NCBI GenBank assembly: GCA_018993265.1
Contig: JAGKSW010000018.1
Coordinates: forward strand, 124,001 to 188,000
Direction of reading: 5' to 3'
Length of the DNA stretch: 64,000 nt
DNA from: Nostoc sp. TH1S01
GTDB taxonomy: Bacteria; Cyanobacteriota; Cyanobacteriia; Cyanobacteriales; Nostocaceae
The notes under the pieces are model-generated. The model was not told the origin of the DNA, made no database searches, and saw nothing but the letters and a program-made list of their open reading frames with translations. The position numbers were made by a program, and so were the translations under genes. Every line of letters starts with the position of its first letter. Position 1 is the stretch's first letter. Shown here in pieces: positions 34,696 through 43,358 of the stretch.

Positions 34696-36183
34696 ATGAT
34701 TTCTGTAAAGCATTGGATTTCTGGATTCAGCTTTTCGCTGGTAGCTGCCATAGTTAGTATTACAGGAACAGCAACCACTGCTAACGCTATTTCTCTGGTT
34801 AATGGCATCACAATTCCTGGCGGTAGTACAGATTTATCTGCTTCTAGTACGAATAGTGCCAACACTAATCGCCTGGGGTTTTTCTCTGACCTGTACTACG
34901 ATCGCTACAATAATGTGTACTACAGCCTCGCCGATCGCGGCCCCGGTGGCGGTGTCATCAGCTACAACCCACGAGTGCAGAAATTCTCTTTAGATGTTGA
35001 CCAAAATACAGGTGCAATCAGTAATTTCCAGTTATTAGACACGATTCTCTTCACCCAAAATGGTCAAAACTTTAACGGCTTGAATCCTGCCATACTCAAT
35101 GGAAATGCCAGCATTCTTGGTCGCAGTTTTGACCCAGAAGGATTTGCGATCGCGCCGAATGGCAATTTCTACGTTTCGGATGAATATGGCCCCTCTGTAT
35201 ACGAATTTAGCCCCACTGGTTCCTTTATCCGAGCATTTAATACCCCCAGCAATCTAATCCCCAGACAAAGTGACGGCACAATTAACTACGTTGATGGTCG
35301 TCCAACTATTTCCACGGGTCGTCAAGACAACCGCGGCTTTGAAGGCGTAACCCTCAGTCCAGACGGTAGCCGCCTATTTGCCATGCTGCAAGACCCTTTA
35401 GTTAACGAAGGTTCCCCCGATGGACGGCGCAGTCGCAATTTACGAATAGTAGAATTTGACACTAACACTGGTAGTAGTACTGCTCAATACATCTATCAGC
35501 TGGAAAGCTTGACAGATATTAATGCTCGTGTGCCTGATAATGCTTTTGGAAATAATGCCCAAGGACGCAATATTGGTATCAGCGCCATCACAGCCTTGAA
35601 CAATAACGAATTTTTAGTTCTGGAACGGGATAATCGGGGTATTGGTGTCGATGATCCCACAGGTAACACACCTGTTTCTACCAAACGTATCTACAGAATT
35701 GATTTGACTGGTGCAACCAATGTGACTGATATTAGCTTGACAGATATCAATGATTTACCTGCTGGAGTCACACCCGTCGGTAAGACTTTGTTTGCGGACA
35801 TTGCCGAATTTCTGAGAAATGCTGGACAAACTATTCCTGAAAAATTTGAAGGTTTGGCAATTGGGCCGCAACTTGCTGATGGTTCTTACGCCTTAATATT
35901 GGGTACAGATAACGACTTCAGCGTTACCCAAAATGGACAGAATGTACAATTTGACGTGTGTACAGATGGGACTAACTTCTCTCAAGTCCCCATTGATAGC
36001 GGTTGTCCTACAGGACAATCTTTAATTCCGACGTTTGTTTACGCCTTAAAAGCCAGCCAACAAGAATTGGACGGATTTGTACCACCACAAAGAGTCCCAG
36101 AACCAACCACAACTGCTGGACTAGTCTTACTGGCTGCTAGTAGTTTCTTTTTCAAGCGGCAGTTTAAATCTATGCAAAAGTAA
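34696..36183 (+). CDS. PEP-CTERM esterase-like phytase-family protein
   Basis: A 495-residue exported protein. A signal peptide covers about residues 1-31 ('FSFSLVAAIVSITGTATTAN'). The body matches the 'esterase-like activity of phytase' beta-propeller family (PF13449 type), with 'LADRGPGGGVISYNP', 'FDPEGFAIAPNGNFYVSDEY', 'RGFEGVTLSPDG' and 'EKFEGLAIGPQLADG'. It ends in a PEP-CTERM sorting signal: 'VPEPTTTAGLVLLAASS', hydrophobic, then a basic tail. An exosortase elsewhere in the genome would process it. A phosphate-scavenging role is possible but unproven. ATG 34696 has a GGAAGAG ribosome site; an upstream in-frame GTG (34675) would extend into it. Confidence 0.87.
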   Translation: MISVKHWISGFSFSLVAAIVSITGTATTANAISLVNGITIPGGSTDLSASSTNSANTNRLGFFSDLYYDRYNNVYYSLADRGPGGGVISYNPRVQKFSLDVDQNTGAISNFQLLDTILFTQNGQNFNGLNPAILNGNASILGRSFDPEGFAIAPNGNFYVSDEYGPSVYEFSPTGSFIRAFNTPSNLIPRQSDGTINYVDGRPTISTGRQDNRGFEGVTLSPDGSRLFAMLQDPLVNEGSPDGRRSRNLRIVEFDTNTGSSTAQYIYQLESLTDINARVPDNAFGNNAQGRNIGISAITALNNNEFLVLERDNRGIGVDDPTGNTPVSTKRIYRIDLTGATNVTDISLTDINDLPAGVTPVGKTLFADIAEFLRNAGQTIPEKFEGLAIGPQLADGSYALILGTDNDFSVTQNGQNVQFDVCTDGTNFSQVPIDSGCPTGQSLIPTFVYALKASQQELDGFVPPQRVPEPTTTAGLVLLAASSFFFKRQFKSMQK

Positions 36184-36186
36184 ATA

Positions 36187-36299
36187 TGGGAGTTCTATTT
36201 GATTTTTGAAAAAAACTCAGTAAAGTTTTTGTTTCCTATTCCCCGTTCCCTGTTCCCTAGCTTCACGACTAAGTTCAGAAATCAAATCGGATTGCTATA
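36187..36299. repeat. Dispersed repeat family D, copy
   Basis: It begins near 'GAGTTCTATTTGATTTTTGA' and ends 'TTCAGAAATCAAATCGGATT'. The interior holds 'CCCCGTTCCCTGTTCCC'. The same ends bound 47866-48021, and one end occurs inverted at 5609-5641. Confidence 0.65.
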
Positions 36300-36309
36300 A
36301 ATGCTTGTT

Positions 36310-36330
36310 TGGGTGGGTATTGCCCACCCA
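36310..36330. terminator. Hairpin between convergent genes
   Basis: TGGGTGGG (36310-36317) pairs with CCCACCCA (36323-36330) over a 5-nt loop, 17 nt beyond the DUF3318 stop. It is GC-rich and lacks a clear T-run. Confidence 0.5.
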
Positions 36331-36346
36331 AGATAATTCTCTAAGG

Positions 36347-36991
36347 TTACAGTTCGCTGTCCTCTGGAGACCGAGATTTAGCTTTTGCCTTGTTGGCGCT
36401 GCGTTTGAGGGCAGAAAGTCGTGCTTCATAACGAGACCGTTGGCGTTTGCTGGGAGTAGTATCGATTAAGGTTTTCAAGGCGCTACCAAGACTCTTGTAG
36501 GCATTAGGGAGACTGTAACCAAAACGAGTTGCTAGTGCGATCGCTTTTTCATCAGCATCCAACAATTCTCGCATTTGCTTTTCGCCATTATTTTTTTGAT
36601 AAAGTCGCCAACCAGAAACGCCACATAGCGCCAAGGCTAACACAAGCAACAATCCATCTTGTACCCACAACTCACCCACAGCACCGCCTAAACCAATAGC
36701 TAATGCTGCCATTTCCCAACCATCTTTGGGAATGGTGTCATTTTGAATGCGGGCAACTTCATGCCAGAAGAGCAGATTACGCTGATCCATAGCGAGAGCG
36801 TCCCATTTCACCAAGTCAATTTGAATTTCTACCTGGTCTTTACCAATTTCTTCGCTGCGGATCAGGGGTGGATTGACCTCAGTTGTGCCTTCAACTGTGA
36901 CCCAGCTTTGCAATTCTGGTGGTAGTAAGCCTTTTAATCGCCGGAGTTCACTCATTTCTGCTTTGGCAGAGGAGGTTGCATAGGATGTCAT
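36347..36991 (-). CDS. DUF3318 membrane protein
   Basis: A 214-residue protein conserved in cyanobacteria. The N-terminal third is soluble ('MSELRRLKGLLPPELQSWV'), with 'DQRNLLFWHEVARIQND' (an HEVAR motif reminiscent of, but not proof of, a metal site). Two membrane segments follow (~95-135) and then a basic C-terminus rich in Arg/Lys/Ser. Function unknown. It is 77 bp downstream of the YbjN-family gene on the same strand, so they may be co-transcribed. Confidence 0.75.
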   Translation of the reverse strand: MTSYATSSAKAEMSELRRLKGLLPPELQSWVTVEGTTEVNPPLIRSEEIGKDQVEIQIDLVKWDALAMDQRNLLFWHEVARIQNDTIPKDGWEMAALAIGLGGAVGELWVQDGLLLVLALALCGVSGWRLYQKNNGEKQMRELLDADEKAIALATRFGYSLPNAYKSLGSALKTLIDTTPSKRQRSRYEARLSALKRSANKAKAKSRSPEDSEL

Positions 36992-37068
36992 AAAATCCAG
37001 CCCTAGAAAATTTCAGTATATAGTGAGGGTATCACTTTGGAGTATAGCTATTTAAGTGGTGATCCGCC

Positions 37069-37626
37069 TCATTCACTTGGAAAAGTCCCCCGCTTTTTTC
37101 TAGCCTCCATTGCCTTTTCTAAAAGTTCTAGTAAACCGGGTGCTTCTTCCTGAATACTGAGTAACATTCTTTCGCCAATTTCTATGTTTCCTGGATCTTC
37201 TCCTGTAGCCATCACTTCTTTCAACCGAGGGATAGCAATGCTATCGACAATCTGAATTAATCCACTCAAACAGCGTTGAAATTGCTTTTCTGTCAAAATC
37301 GAGTCTTCCAGAGGAAATTCAATAATCGCACGGATTTCGCCGTCGGATGGGTCATATTCCCATTGCAGCATTTTGGTTTCCCAAGAAATGGCTAACATTG
37401 TCTGGAGAATCGCCGCTTTGTAAGGATGGTCTTGCACTCCAGCCAAAACTTGAGGCGCAAAAATGCGGAAAAATTTTCCCTCCTCATCCAGTTGAACAAC
37501 TATCAGAAAATCTTCTAGGTTATCAGCTTCTACCCCGGTGATAATACGGTCTTCTTCATCATCAAAGCGGTAGTCCCAACCTAGTTTGTCTAAGTAACTG
37601 GCAATCTGTTCGAGAGTTGCTCCCAT
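37069..37626 (-). CDS. YbjN-domain protein
   Basis: A 185-residue acidic protein with the YbjN/type III chaperone-like fold pattern: 'MGATLEQIASYLDKLGWDYR' (helix then strand), 'LIVVQLDEEGKFFRIFAP', 'MLAISWETKMLQWEYDP' and 'IRAIIEFPLEDSILTEKQF'. YbjN-like proteins are thought to act as chaperones or stress regulators. The target here is unknown. It is the probable first gene of a YbjN-DUF3318 unit. Confidence 0.72.
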   Translation of the reverse strand: MGATLEQIASYLDKLGWDYRFDDEEDRIITGVEADNLEDFLIVVQLDEEGKFFRIFAPQVLAGVQDHPYKAAILQTMLAISWETKMLQWEYDPSDGEIRAIIEFPLEDSILTEKQFQRCLSGLIQIVDSIAIPRLKEVMATGEDPGNIEIGERMLLSIQEEAPGLLELLEKAMEARKKRGTFPSE

Positions 37627-37940
37627 AAAAGCCTCATAAGAAATGGTGGAGCGGCTGTCACCAAAACTAGTGTAACCTGCTAGGTGTCTATGTTTAGGTT
37701 GATGTGGCGACTTCTGCTTGTTGAGAAGTATGCAATAGCTTGCTACATAATTTCGGATTTTTTCGACTGATATGTCTAAATTCTATGAAATAAGAAAATT
37801 GTGTGAGAGAAAGTACCCATAAGGACAAAATATTTTGCAATCTTTGTATCTCAATAATCAGTATTTCAAGTAATAGTTAAAAATCTCCATATCATGAGTA
37901 ATAAAAACCCAGATAGATTGCAAATTTTTAGTAAAAAATA

Positions 37941-37971
37941 GATCCCCGACTTCTTTAAGAAGTCGGGGATC
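37941..37971. repeat. Perfect palindrome repeat, family A copy 2
   Basis: Identical over 31 bp to 31311-31341; an extra A/T pair extends the arms to 16 bp. Confidence 0.88.
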
Positions 37972-38010
37972 TAAAGCCTGCTGATAATGCGATGTGCAAC
38001 TTATTCTTGA

Positions 38011-38205
38011 AACCACTCTCCAAACCTCTCACGCCAGTCGCTACAACGGAGGGAACCTCCCTTCGGGTTCACCACTTTGCTTATGCCGGGAAACCCGTCC
38101 ACCGCAAGTGGTTCACCGCAACGCGCTGGCTCCCCGAAGCGGAGAGAGGCTTTGAATCTTGCTCCCCTTCCCTCGTAGGGAAGGGGTTGGGGGTTAGGTT
38201 TTAGA
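38011..38205. repeat. Family B repeat carrying a nested second element
   Basis: The outer blocks match 667-770 ('CTCTCCAAACCTCTCAC', 'CGAAGCGGAGAGAGGCTTTG', 'CCCTCGTAGGGAAGGGG'). Between the first two blocks, about 101 bp (38033-38133) begins GCCAG and ends CTGGC. It has internal hairpins such as GGGAACCTCCC and AAGTGG/CCACTT. This looks like one palindromic element inserted in another. Confidence 0.7.
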
Positions 38206-38372
38206 GACAGTTGCACACGGCGTTGCTGATAAGCAAAATCAAATAAAACTGCTCTACAACACAGATGTTAAAAAATCTCCAAAAAGTCTTATATTACAAA
38301 CATCGACTGATTTTTTACCAAAATATTGTAGTCGTCAACACATTTTTTAGGGTTTAATATTCACGAAAGTTT

Positions 38373-39416
38373 ATGTGGAAATCAGCTTGGATTCTGGCGA
38401 TCGCACCTTTAATCTTGACACTTACTGCTTGTAGTGGAGAATCAGGACAAACAGCAAAGACAGCCAGCGATCGCACTGATACAGTGAAAAGTCGTGGTCA
38501 GTTAATTTGCGGTGTGAGTGGCGAAATTCCCGGTTTTAGCTTTGTCGGTACTGACGGTAAATACAGTGGTATAGATGTAGATGTTTGCCGTGCTGTGGCA
38601 GCAGCAATGTTTGATGATCCCAATGCGATCGAATTTCGCAATCTCAACGCCAAAGAAAGATTCACCGCCGTCCAAACTGGGGAAGTAGATGTTCTCAGTC
38701 GCAACACAACTTGGACACTCAGCCGTGATACCTCCGTTGGTTTAGAATTTGCACCTGTTGTCTTTTATGATGGTCAAGCCATCATGGTTCGCAACAGTAG
38801 CAATATTAAGTCTTTGGCAGACTTAAAAGGCAAAGCAATTTGTGTGCAAACTGGTACAACTACCGAACAAAACTTAGCCGACCAGATGCGGAAACGCGGT
38901 ATAACTTACAAACCCGTTGTTTTTGAAGATGTGAATATTACCTTCGCTACCTACGCTGAAGGACGTTGTGACGGTGTGACAGCCGACCGTTCCGCCTTGG
39001 TTTCCCGCCGGACAACTCTACCTAAACCAGAAGACAACGTGATTTTAGATGAAGTTATTTCTTCTGAACCCCTCGCACCAGCAGTTGCCAAAGGAAACAC
39101 AAATTGGAACAACATTGTGAAATGGGTAGTTTATTCTCTGATTAAAGCCGAAGAGTTGGGGATTACTTCTCAAAATGTGGCGCAAATGGCTAACAGTAAT
39201 GATCCAGATATCAAACGCTTTTTAGGCACGGAAGGCAACTTAGGTGAAGGACTTGGCTTAAGCAACGATTTTGCAGCTAGAGTTATCAAACACGTTGGTA
39301 ATTACGCTGAAGTATACGATCGCAACCTCGGCCCTAAAACAAAATTCAATCTCGCCCGTGGTCAAAATCAACTCTGGTCAAAAGGTGGATTACTTTATTC
39401 TCCACCATTTAGATGA
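38373..39416 (+). CDS. natF: Amino-acid ABC transporter, substrate-binding lipoprotein
   Basis: A 347-residue periplasmic binding protein of the general L-amino-acid (AapJ/NatF) subfamily. A lipoprotein signal ends in 'LTLTACSGE'. The ligand-binding core shows 'VKSRGQLICGVSGEIPGFSF', 'YSGIDVDVCRAVAAAMF', 'AKERFTAVQTGEVDVLSRN' and 'KGKAICVQTGTTTEQNLAD'. It should deliver amino acids to the permeases encoded next. The gene order here, binding protein-permease-permease-(insert)-ATPase, matches the Anabaena natF-natG-natH-bgtA arrangement as I know it. Assignment of the symbol rests on that synteny and family resemblance. Confidence 0.85.
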   Translation: MWKSAWILAIAPLILTLTACSGESGQTAKTASDRTDTVKSRGQLICGVSGEIPGFSFVGTDGKYSGIDVDVCRAVAAAMFDDPNAIEFRNLNAKERFTAVQTGEVDVLSRNTTWTLSRDTSVGLEFAPVVFYDGQAIMVRNSSNIKSLADLKGKAICVQTGTTTEQNLADQMRKRGITYKPVVFEDVNITFATYAEGRCDGVTADRSALVSRRTTLPKPEDNVILDEVISSEPLAPAVAKGNTNWNNIVKWVVYSLIKAEELGITSQNVAQMANSNDPDIKRFLGTEGNLGEGLGLSNDFAARVIKHVGNYAEVYDRNLGPKTKFNLARGQNQLWSKGGLLYSPPFR

Positions 39417-39490
39417 AGTGTGAAGTATGAAGTCTGAAGTCTGAAATTTCATACTTTAATCGTCTACTTTTGACAAAGGACAAATGACAA

Positions 39491-40417
39491 ATGACAAATG
39501 ACAAACCCCCCATTTGGCGTGATAATCGTTTTTGGCAAATCACCGCACAATTCATTGCTGTATTTTTAGCCGCGATTTTATTAACAATACTTTGGAGTAA
39601 CCTGAACCGTAACTTACAACAATTAGGTATTCAATTCGGATTTGATTTTCTCAAGCAGCAAGCATCTTTTGATATTGGTGAAACGCCAATTGCTTACAAA
39701 GCAACTGATACCTATACCCGTGCTTTATGGGTGGGATTAATTAATTCCTTACGTGTGGCGATCGCAGGCATTTTTTTCACGACAATTGTTGGCATAACCG
39801 CCGGGATAGCGCGGTTATCTGATAATTGGTTAGTGCGAAATATCAGCTTAATTTATGTAGAAATTTTTCGGAATACGCCTTTACTGTTGCAATTACTATT
39901 TTGGTATTTTGCTGTTTTCTTGAGTTTTCCCAAAGTCGAAAACAAAGTTTCTTTGTGGGGTTTTGTTAGCTTTAGTCAAAGTGGCATTGATTTACCTTGG
40001 GTTCATTTTTCCCCAGAGTTTTCGGCTTTACTGTTGGGATTGATTTTTTACACAGGTGCGTTTATTGCAGAAATTGTCCGGGGTGGGATTCAATCAGTAC
40101 CTAAAGGACAATGGGAGGCGGCGCGATCGCTTGGCTTAAAACCAGGATTAGTAATGCGGTTGGTGGTTTTTCCCCAAGCCTTGCGGGTAATTATTCCGCC
40201 ATTAACAAGTCAATATCTGAATTTGACAAAAAATTCCAGTTTAGCGATCGCTATTGGTTATCCCGATATTTATTTTGTGGCTTCCACCACCTTTAATCAA
40301 ACCGGGAGAGCCGTAGAAGTAATGTTACTACTTATGCTCACTTACCTTACCTTGAGCTTAACCATCTCTATGATTATGAATTTGCTCAATCGTACCGTAC
40401 AAATCCCAGAGAGATAA
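39491..40417 (+). CDS. natG: Amino-acid ABC transporter permease 1
   Basis: A 308-residue HisM/AapQ-type permease with an N-terminal extension, about six to eight membrane segments, and the EAA loop contacting the ATPase ('VPKGQWEAARSLGLKPGLVM'). Other signatures are 'YVEIFRNTPLLLQLLFWYF' and 'GAFIAEIVRGGIQSV'. The start region is unusual: ATG occurs three times 7 bp apart (39484, 39491, 39498) within a GACAAAT heptamer run. Each is in a different frame and only 39491 opens this gene. Confidence 0.9.
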   Translation: MTNDKPPIWRDNRFWQITAQFIAVFLAAILLTILWSNLNRNLQQLGIQFGFDFLKQQASFDIGETPIAYKATDTYTRALWVGLINSLRVAIAGIFFTTIVGITAGIARLSDNWLVRNISLIYVEIFRNTPLLLQLLFWYFAVFLSFPKVENKVSLWGFVSFSQSGIDLPWVHFSPEFSALLLGLIFYTGAFIAEIVRGGIQSVPKGQWEAARSLGLKPGLVMRLVVFPQALRVIIPPLTSQYLNLTKNSSLAIAIGYPDIYFVASTTFNQTGRAVEVMLLLMLTYLTLSLTISMIMNLLNRTVQIPER

Positions 40418-40438
40418 AAGTAATATCTAAAATAACAA

Positions 40439-41587
40439 ATGATAAATTATCAATTAACTTGGCTGCGTAAAAATTTATTTAATACTTGGTACAACAGCTT
40501 GTTAACTGTTGTCTGTTTAGTATTTATATTTTGGGGATTATATAACGTAATAACTTGGGCAACAACTCAAGCACAATGGGCAGTAATTCAAGTTAACTTG
40601 CGCTTATTCTTAGTCGGGAGATTTCCCCAAACCCTATATTGGCGTGCTTGGATTGTTTTGGCGATCGCGTCTGTTTTATTCTCTATAACTAGCGGTGTTG
40701 TATTTAATAAGCAGCAGATTACTAAGCTGGGATTTACAATTTTTGCTTTTATTTATAGTTTATTATTAATTTTTCTACCTTTGGATTTCACCTCGCGTAG
40801 CTGGTTACTATTTATTGCAGCATTAACATTAACAAGCTTTTGGCTGGGCAAAAAATTTTATAAAACCATAACTCCTTGGCTGTCTCCACTCTGGCTATTA
40901 TCATTTCCTGTAATTATCTGGATAATTGGTGGGGGATTGGGCTTACAAACTGTCCCTACAAATTTATGGAATGGTTTACTACTCACTGTTTTAATGGCAG
41001 TCGTGAGTATTATACTTTCGTTTCCTTTAGGTGTTTTATTAGCTTTAGGACGTACTAGTAATTTGCCTATTTTACGTTGGTTTTCTATTCTATATATAGA
41101 GATTGTGCGGGGATTACCACTAATCGGTATCTTATTTCTCGCTCAAGTCATGTTACCTTTATTTCTCCCACCAGCTTGGCGGTTAGATAGAGTAATTAGA
41201 GGAATTGCAGGATTAGTTTTATTCAGTGCGGCTTACATGGCAGAAAACGTCCGTGGCGGACTGCAAGCCATTCCTCGTGGGCAAATTGAAGCCGCGAAAG
41301 CATTAGGTTTAAAAACACCATTGGTAATTTTATTAATTGTCCTTCCTCAAGCTTTACGGGCGGTTATTCCGGCAATTGTCGGACAATTTATTGGCTTATT
41401 TAAAGATACTTCACTATTATCTTTAGTAGCTTTGGTAGAATTAACAGGTATTTCCCGTTCCATCTTGGCACAGCCACAATTTATCGGGCGCTATGCAGAA
41501 GTTTATTTATTTGTTGGGTTAATTTACTGGCTATTTTGTTATTCAATGTCGTTAGTCTCCCAGCGTTTAGAAAGACAGTTTAATTAA
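40439..41587 (+). CDS. natH: Amino-acid ABC transporter permease 2
   Basis: A 382-residue AapM-type permease. The first ~175 residues hold four or so extra membrane segments, then the conserved permease core: 'LWNGLLLTVLMAVVSIILSF', 'YIEIVRGLPLIGILFLAQV', and the EAA loop 'IPRGQIEAAKALGLKTPLV'. It starts 21 bp after natG, so they are co-transcribed. The next gene in sense orientation, bgtA, begins about 1 kb later because an oppositely oriented pseudogene intervenes. BgtA expression may therefore depend on its own promoter. Confidence 0.9.
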   Translation: MINYQLTWLRKNLFNTWYNSLLTVVCLVFIFWGLYNVITWATTQAQWAVIQVNLRLFLVGRFPQTLYWRAWIVLAIASVLFSITSGVVFNKQQITKLGFTIFAFIYSLLLIFLPLDFTSRSWLLFIAALTLTSFWLGKKFYKTITPWLSPLWLLSFPVIIWIIGGGLGLQTVPTNLWNGLLLTVLMAVVSIILSFPLGVLLALGRTSNLPILRWFSILYIEIVRGLPLIGILFLAQVMLPLFLPPAWRLDRVIRGIAGLVLFSAAYMAENVRGGLQAIPRGQIEAAKALGLKTPLVILLIVLPQALRAVIPAIVGQFIGLFKDTSLLSLVALVELTGISRSILAQPQFIGRYAEVYLFVGLIYWLFCYSMSLVSQRLERQFN

Positions 41588-42528
41588 TTATTGCGTGGTA
41601 TCACTTTCATCAGATAAGACAGCCAGAAATTCTGCCAAAGAACTGACGGTAATAGCGGCATCCATGAAATTTTCTAACTGTTCTACACTTGCACTTTCCA
41701 AACTTGCGACTACCGAAGGTGGAACTTCACCAAAGCGTCGTTGCAACACCCGGATTAATTGCCGTCGCGCACCTTGCTCTAAGCCTTGTTCTAAGCCTTG
41801 CTGAAGACCTAATACTTTACCTTCAGTTAAAATTTCTTGATACCAAGGTGATTCGTGTAATACTGTCATATCCCACCTCATAATTTGCTGTACTAAAGGT
41901 GTCTCTAACACAAAACTAGCAAAAAATGCCAGCAATGATTCTAACTGGTTAAACTGGTCATCTACTCGTAGTATTTGTAGTGCGCGTTGTACAACAGATG
42001 CTTCTCCTCCGCCTCGCAATATTGGCACGAATGGTAATAAAGATGGTATTGGTTGCTGAAACACAATCTCAGCATCTACTTCCCACAAATTAATCACGCG
42101 ATAATCTTGGATAGCACGTAATCCGAAAAATTCTTGCTCGTAACTACTGACAACTGTTACTGTCGTTGGCGGTGGCAAGATGTTGATTAATACTGGATAA
42201 GTAGGCAGTTGGTAACGTTCCTCTGCCAAAGCCGCATAAGCTCTCATCCTTAAAGGCATTTTGTTTGTGTAGCGCAATTGCAATTCGTGAGTACTAAAAA
42301 ATCGCCACACACCTCACTGTATGCTTGTACAAGCACATCTGTTTCGCGGCTAATCCACTGAAACTCAGAACCTAAAATTTCTTTTGCGACAACTTCTGGG
42401 CGCTGAGTCACCCATTTTACCCAGGCATCGGGAGCGAGACTAATTAATCGCTTACCACCTGTATCTGCTGGTTTAGACACCGACTTTTTTGTAACATTAC
42501 TAAGATTTAATAATACATCAATTGCCAA
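41588..42528 (-). pseudogene. Frameshifted Rpn-family PD-(D/E)XK nuclease/putative transposase
   Basis: Two overlapping frames together encode one Rpn-like protein. The N-terminal part (42528 to about 42296) starts 'MAIDVLLNLSN' and includes 'EFQWISRETDVLVQAYSE'. The C-terminal part (to 41588) continues 'HELQLRYTNKMPLRMRAYAA', 'LPTYPVLINILPPP' and 'QDYRVINLWEVDAE', with a coiled 'GLQQGLEQGLEQG' tail. Joining needs loss of one base near 42290-42300, beside a short A-run, between '...GDFLVL' and 'HELQLRY'. The nuclease Asp and Glu-x-Gln residues fall on opposite sides of the break. It sits antisense between natH and bgtA, where intact operons would have contiguous genes. A sequencing error is a possible alternative. 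Confidence 0.82.
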
Positions 42529-42614
42529 TTTTCAGAGCCTTTAATTTGCTACAATTCAGGCAATATTTTTATTTAATAGATGTTGTTAAAAATACAATTT
42601 AGGTATAAAAATTA

Positions 42615-43358
42615 ATGATGACAGATAAAGAATCAATTATTATTGCTGAGAATGTTCATAAATGGTATGGAAAATTTCATGTCCTCCAAGGTGTGAGTTT
42701 AACTGTTAACCGAGGAGAAGTAGTAGTATTAATGGGGCCTTCTGGTTCAGGAAAATCAACTTTTATTCGGACATTTAATACTTTAGAAGAATATCAAAAA
42801 GGAAAAATTATTATTGATGGTATTACCCTGAGTAATGACTTGCGGAATATTGAAGCAATTCGGCAAGAAGTGGGAATGGTTTTTCAACAATTTAATTTGT
42901 TTCCCCATCTCACCGTACTGCAAAATATTACCCTAGCGCCAATTTGGGTACGTCGCTGGTCAAAAGCGAAAGCGGAAGAATTGGCAATGCAACTGTTAGA
43001 AAGAGTAGGAATATTAGAACAAGCGCGGAAATATCCCGGACAGTTATCTGGTGGACAACAACAACGGGTGGCGATCGCGCGTGCATTAGCTATGCAGCCT
43101 AAAATTATGCTATTCGACGAACCCACCTCAGCTTTAGACCCAGAAATGGTACGCGAAGTATTAGATGTGATGCGTACTCTAGCCCGTGATGGAATGACGA
43201 TGGTTGTAGTTACCCACGAAGTTGGATTCGCCCGTGAAGTTGCTGACCGAGTAATTCTCATGGATAGTGGTTCTCTTGTAGAGTCAGCAACACCCGATAT
43301 CTTTTTTACCAACCCGCAAGAGGACAGAACGCGCCAATTTTTATCTCAAATTCTTTAA
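42615..43358 (+). CDS. bgtA: Amino-acid ABC transporter ATPase
   Basis: A 247-residue GlnQ/HisP-type ATPase. Walker A is 'GPSGSGKST', the Q-loop lies in '[20 protein letters not shown]', the signature is '[15 protein letters not shown]', Walker B is '[14 protein letters not shown]', and the H-loop is '[12 protein letters not shown]'. It should energise NatG/NatH. In Anabaena BgtA is shared by two amino-acid importers (established for that organism). Start ATG 42615 or 42618; neither has a clear ribosome site. Its stop overlaps the convergent dnaN stop by four bases. Confidence 0.92.
   Translation: MMTDKESIIIAENVHKWYGKFHVLQGVSLTVNRGEVVVLMGPSGSGKSTFIRTFNTLEEYQKGKIIIDGITLSNDLRNIEAIRQEVGMVFQQFNLFPHLTVLQNITLAPIWVRRWSKAKAEELAMQLLERVGILEQARKYPGQLSGGQQQRVAIARALAMQPKIMLFDEPTSALDPEMVREVLDVMRTLARDGMTMVVVTHEVGFAREVADRVILMDSGSLVESATPDIFFTNPQEDRTRQFLSQIL

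Larger units (their letters stand above)
37627..38372. other. Intergenic region, 746 bp, repeat-rich
   Basis: A divergent region between ybjN-like (minus) and natF (plus). It contains palindrome A copy 2 (37941-37971) and the compound family B repeat (38011-38205). The last 150 bp is AT-rich natF promoter DNA. No CDS was found. Confidence 0.6.

Noticed and set aside
41588-42310. C-terminal Rpn fragment as a separate intact gene
   Set aside because: Its first residues overlap, in another frame, the end of the upstream fragment. The conserved 'HELQLRY' core needs the upstream half to complete the nuclease domain.
42884-43312. Antisense frame of 142 codons within bgtA
   Set aside because: The sense frame has every ABC ATPase motif; the antisense product is Ser/Arg/Thr-rich without domains.
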